Source: Comamonas sp. lk (GTDB lineage Bacteria; Pseudomonadota; Gammaproteobacteria; Burkholderiales; Burkholderiaceae_C). From it: a stretch of DNA of 9,654 nt. The notes beneath the pieces were generated by a model, which had not been told where the DNA came from, made no database searches, and saw nothing but the letters and a program-made list of their open reading frames with translations. A program made the position numbers and the translations under genes. Positions 7,143 through 9,654 of this stretch are shown piece by piece. How positions within the stretch are numbered: position 1 is the stretch's first letter; each line of letters begins with the position of its first letter. The stretch spans positions 1 through 9,654 of the forward strand of contig CAMDKE010000084.1 in the NCBI GenBank assembly GCA_945901215.1. The letters are read 5' to 3'.

Positions 7143-7189
7143 CCCCCCGAGGGGGTCCAAGCCGCTTGGGGCGGCCCGGCGCGGCTTGG
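7143..7189. repeat. GC-rich palindromic intergenic element between lptB and rpoN
   Basis: Two stems stand in tandem. CCCCC-CGA-GGGGG occupies 7143-7155. It is followed by a perfect 9-base inverted repeat, CCAAGCCGC (7157-7165) and GCGGCTTGG (7181-7189), around a 15-base loop. A nested alternative, GCCGC (7161-7165) with GCGGC (7171-7175), is also possible. There is no T run, so it is not a standard terminator. From memory, elements of this type (CTCCGCTGCCCCCCGAGGGGG... CTTGGGGCGGCCCGGCG) recur between genes in Comamonadaceae genomes. This window holds only one full copy, so the dispersed nature is inferred. Confidence 0.7.
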
Positions 7190-7201
7190 AGTCCTGGCGT
7201 G
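7187..7201 (+). promoter_or_regulatory. rpoN ribosome binding site and GTG start
   Basis: TGGAG at 7187-7191 lies 7 bases before GTG 7199-7201, and this fixes the rpoN start. The first three bases of this site are inside the right arm of the upstream inverted repeat (7181-7189), so a folded leader would partly mask it. Confidence 0.65.
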
Positions 7202-8803
7202 AGACAGGGTCTTTCCCTCCGCGTTTCCCAGCATCTGGCGCTGACGCCGCAGTTGCAGCAGTCGATTCGGCTGTTGCAACTCTCCACGTTGGAGTTGGGC
7301 CAGGAGATCGAGCAAATGCTCGAAGTCAATCCCTTTTTAGAGATGGACCACGAGGCAGCCGAGCGCGAGCAGTTTGGGCTGGCGCAGACGGACACGCCGG
7401 TGAGTGAAGGCGACCGCCTGAGCGAATACGCCCCCATTGCCACCACCGATTTTTCCAATACCGCGGCAGCCGACACCAACCGCGACCAAGATGCCACCCC
7501 GCTGAGCGCCGAGCCCGGCGAAGACGGCGTGAGCTGGGAGGGTGACGGCACCACCGAGACCACGCCCGACGATGGCGAATGGGGTGGCGACGCCAAGGCG
7601 CGCACCAACAACCTGGGCGACGACGAAGACAAAGACGCCACCGAGCTGGCACGCGTGCAAGAGTCGCTGCAAGCGCATTTGCTGCGCCAGGCACTGCGCC
7701 TGCGCCTGAGCGACACCGACAGCGCGGCGCTGCGCTTTCTGATCGAGTCGCTCAACGACGACGGCTACCTGGAAGACCCGCTGGAGTCGCTGGCGCAAAG
7801 CCTGGCCGGTGACGACCTAGAACAAATCGAAGACCTGGTGCACCACTTCACCGTGGCATTGGGGCTCTTGCAAAGCCTTGAGCCAGTGGGCGTGGGCGCC
7901 CGAGACCTGGGCGAATGCCTGCGCCTGCAAGTGCGTGCGCTGCTGGTAGATCTGGACACCGATGCGCCCGAAACCGATTTTGATCCGGAGGTGCTGGAAG
8001 TGGCCTTGCGCATCTGCCAGCAGCCCATGGACCTGCTGGCGCGGCGCGACATCAAGCGCTTGGTATTGCTGGGCGTGGGCAGCGACGCGCTGGTGCGCGA
8101 GGCGATTGCGCTGATTGCACGGCTGGAGCCCAAACCGGGAAGGCGCTTTGTGGACGTGGAGCGCAACATCGTGGTGCCAGACGTGCTGGTCAGCGCCATG
8201 CACAAGGCCGGCGCCACGCCAAAGTTTCGCGTGCAGCTCAACCCCGACGTAATGCCGCGCCTGCGGGTGCACGACATTTATGCCAATGTGCTGCGCAACC
8301 ACAAAGCCAGCTCCAGCCACGCCGGGCTGCAGCAGCGCCTGCAAGAAGCGCGCTGGTTTATCAAGAACATCCAGCAGCGCTTTGACACCATCCTGCGCGT
8401 CAGCACGGCGGTGGTGGAGCGGCAAAAAAGCTTTTTCACCCACGGCGAGCTGGCCATGCGCCCGCTGGTGCTGCGCGAGATTGCCGAAGAACTCGGCCTG
8501 CACGAGTCCACCATCAGCCGCGTGACCACGGCCAAGTACATGGCCACGCCCTTTGGCACCTTTGAGCTGAAGTACTTTTTTGGCTCCGGCCTGGACACCG
8601 AGTCGGGTGGCAGCGCATCCAGCACGGCGGTGCGCGCCATCATCAAGCAGTTCATTGCCGCCGAGAGCCCGAAAAAGCCTTTGAGCGACAACCAACTCTC
8701 CGAAATGCTGAAAGAACAAGGCATTGAATGCGCCCGGCGCACCGTGGCCAAGTACCGCGAGGGGCTGAAAATTGCCCCGGCGAGTTTGCGCAAAGCGCTT
8801 TGA
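7199..8803 (+). CDS. rpoN: RNA polymerase sigma-54 factor RpoN
   Basis: Sigma-54 directs RNA polymerase to -24/-12 promoters and needs ATP-driven activator proteins to open them. From GTG 7199 the product has 534 residues, longer than E. coli RpoN (477). Region I is QGLSLRVSQHLALTPQLQQSIRLLQLSTLEL at 3-33, Gln/Leu-rich as expected and ending in NPFLE (44-48). A long acidic, low-complexity region II spans about 49-150. The core-binding domain covers about 150-340. The helix-turn-helix is at about 425-461 (LREIAEELGLHESTISR onward). The diagnostic RpoN box ARRTVAKYRE is at 512-521. The frame stays open upstream to GTG 7130, but those 23 codons run through the palindromic repeat and encode no family sequence, so the later GTG, which has a ribosome binding site, is preferred. 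hpf is often next in relatives but is not found here. Confidence 0.96.
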   Translation: MRQGLSLRVSQHLALTPQLQQSIRLLQLSTLELGQEIEQMLEVNPFLEMDHEAAEREQFGLAQTDTPVSEGDRLSEYAPIATTDFSNTAAADTNRDQDATPLSAEPGEDGVSWEGDGTTETTPDDGEWGGDAKARTNNLGDDEDKDATELARVQESLQAHLLRQALRLRLSDTDSAALRFLIESLNDDGYLEDPLESLAQSLAGDDLEQIEDLVHHFTVALGLLQSLEPVGVGARDLGECLRLQVRALLVDLDTDAPETDFDPEVLEVALRICQQPMDLLARRDIKRLVLLGVGSDALVREAIALIARLEPKPGRRFVDVERNIVVPDVLVSAMHKAGATPKFRVQLNPDVMPRLRVHDIYANVLRNHKASSSHAGLQQRLQEARWFIKNIQQRFDTILRVSTAVVERQKSFFTHGELAMRPLVLREIAEELGLHESTISRVTTAKYMATPFGTFELKYFFGSGLDTESGGSASSTAVRAIIKQFIAAESPKKPLSDNQLSEMLKEQGIECARRTVAKYREGLKIAPASLRKAL

Positions 8804-8822
8804 CCCCCAACCAGGGCGAAAA

Positions 8823-8957
8823 ATGCGGGCAACAGAACAACCTTGCTTAAACGACCAAGAAGGCGAACCCTTACTGTCACGATACGACCAAAGTTCAGGT
8901 CTCGTAATGCAAACACCAGCTAGTGCTCAATTGACTCATGGAGATGTTTATCAATGA
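8823..8957 (+). CDS. Possible small ORF (44 codons) coupled to the downstream ATPase
   Basis: ATG 8823 is preceded by AGGG at 8813-8816 with a 6-base spacer. The frame runs 44 codons to TGA 8955-8957, overlapping the ATPase ATG by 4 bases (ATGA). The peptide starts MRATEQPC and ends THGDVYQ. It is polar, with no signal peptide, membrane segment or motif that I recognise. The overlap suggests a leader peptide or a small partner protein, but an ORF of this length can arise by chance and its codon use is mixed. An alternative is untranslated leader carrying only the ATPase ribosome binding site. Confidence 0.3.
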   Translation: MRATEQPCLNDQEGEPLLSRYDQSSGLVMQTPASAQLTHGDVYQ

Positions 8958-9654
8958 TCAATCAAATCAAACTCGACAACTTTGGCCCGCTCTCTAAGAT
9001 AGATTGGAAGTCACTAGGCAAGATCAATTTGGTCATCGGTGGCAATGGCAGTGGTAAAACATTTCTACTTAAAGCGATATACAGCAGCGTGCGCACCCTG
9101 GAAGAGTACAAGCGGGGAAACGAGCAGCGATCGGCCTCTGAGATTCTGGTCGACAAGCTTTACTGGACATTCCAAGCTGAGAAGATTGGCGACCTGGTTA
9201 GCAAGGGGGCCGAGAGCCCTTTGTCAAGCACTCTCACCATAGACAACAATGAGTTTTCCTATAGCTTTGGTAAAGACACCAGCAAACAGATTCATGGACT
9301 TGAAAGTCACGTGCCGCCTCGAACCAGTAATTCCGTCTTTTTGCCGACCAAGGAGGTGCTGTCACTGCACCAAATCATCTTGAAGTCAAGGGAACAAGAC
9401 AAGGTATTTGGATTTGATGACACCTATTTTGACCTGGCTAAGTCGCTAAAGATCGCAACGTCTAAAGGAAGAAACATCACCGAATTCGCGCAATCACGCC
9501 AGAGACTTGAAGGCATTCTTGGTGGTTCTATCGAGTATGAGGAAGATTCCGGCCGCTGGCTTTTCGTCAATACCAAACGGCAAAAGTTTCCCATCGGGGT
9601 CACGGCAGAGGGCATCAAGAAGATCGCAATCCTTGACACACTGCTGGGTAACCG
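8954..9654 (+). CDS. AAA/ABC-type ATPase, OLD-like or defence-associated (3' truncated)
   Basis: The frame is open from ATG 8954 to the window edge, giving 233 codons with no stop. GGAG at 8940-8943, 10 bases upstream, can serve as the ribosome binding site. The N-terminus MINQIKLDNFGPLSKIDW is the first strand and hairpin typical of RecF/SMC/OLD-like ATPases. Walker A is GGNGSGKT at 29-36, followed by FLLKAIYS. A conserved-looking VFLPTKEVLSL lies at 128-138 and GVTAEGIKKIAILDTLLGN at 215-233. The latter is the helix that in AAA_15/AAA_21-type proteins comes just before the signature and Walker B, which are outside the window. GC is lower (about 40-57% in 60-base lines I counted, against about 63% in a line of rpoN), with more A/T third positions, suggesting acquisition by transfer. 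Function is unproven. Such ATPases often pair with a nuclease or toprim effector in phage defence, but no partner is visible. Confidence 0.85.
   Translation, partial: MINQIKLDNFGPLSKIDWKSLGKINLVIGGNGSGKTFLLKAIYSSVRTLEEYKRGNEQRSASEILVDKLYWTFQAEKIGDLVSKGAESPLSSTLTIDNNEFSYSFGKDTSKQIHGLESHVPPRTSNSVFLPTKEVLSLHQIILKSREQDKVFGFDDTYFDLAKSLKIATSKGRNITEFAQSRQRLEGILGGSIEYEEDSGRWLFVNTKRQKFPIGVTAEGIKKIAILDTLLGN

Noticed and set aside
7130..7198. GTG 7130 as the rpoN start
   Set aside because: The extra 23 codons translate the palindromic repeat, while a ribosome binding site and the conserved region I point to GTG 7199.
7817..8719. A 300-codon open frame on the minus strand
   Set aside because: It is fully antisense to the conserved core of rpoN. 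The His/Gln/Ala-rich translation looks like a GC-driven shadow.
8931..8954. TTGACT as a -35 box for the ATPase gene
   Set aside because: No -10-like hexamer lies 16-18 bases downstream; that position is already the ATG of the gene.

Overview
The window is chromosomal DNA of a betaproteobacterium, most likely a Burkholderiales member close to the Comamonadaceae. The evidence is high GC with strongly G/C third positions, an oxyR-ubiA pair, argS followed by a SPOR-domain gene and dsbA, lptA-lptB-rpoN in order, and a GC-rich intergenic palindrome of a type I associate with that family. These assignments rest on motifs read from the translations; no database was searched.

Layout. 1-1116 (+): the 3' end of an OxyR-type regulator, then ubiA (ubiquinone synthesis) 7 bases later. 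1139-2382 (-): a short-chain dehydrogenase/reductase, convergent with ubiA, and upstream of it a small secreted PsiF-repeat protein with a possible terminator between them. 2534-5604 (+): argS with a promoter almost touching its start codon, a membrane-anchored SPOR-domain protein, and a DsbA-type thiol oxidoreductase. 5688-8803 (+): lptA and lptB, overlapping by 4 bases (lipopolysaccharide export), then a GC-rich palindromic repeat and rpoN (sigma-54). 8804-9654 (+): base composition drops sharply. A possible 44-codon ORF overlaps by 4 bases the start of an AAA/ABC-type ATPase gene that runs off the right edge.

Most of the window is ordinary housekeeping: quinone prenylation, arginyl-tRNA charging, envelope oxidative folding, a peptidoglycan-binding divisome-type protein, LPS transport and an alternative sigma factor. 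The part most likely to be accessory or novel is the right edge. There, an ATPase resembling those in OLD-like and other phage-defence systems sits directly behind rpoN, where hpf is usually found. Its catalytic second half and any partner gene lie outside the window.

No gene-free stretch exceeds 300 bases. The largest gaps are 2383-2533 (divergent psiF/argS promoter region), 8804-8953 (composition junction with the small ORF), 1931-2064 (terminator-like hairpin) and 7103-7198 (palindromic repeat and rpoN leader). I saw no tRNA, rRNA, CRISPR array or insertion sequence.
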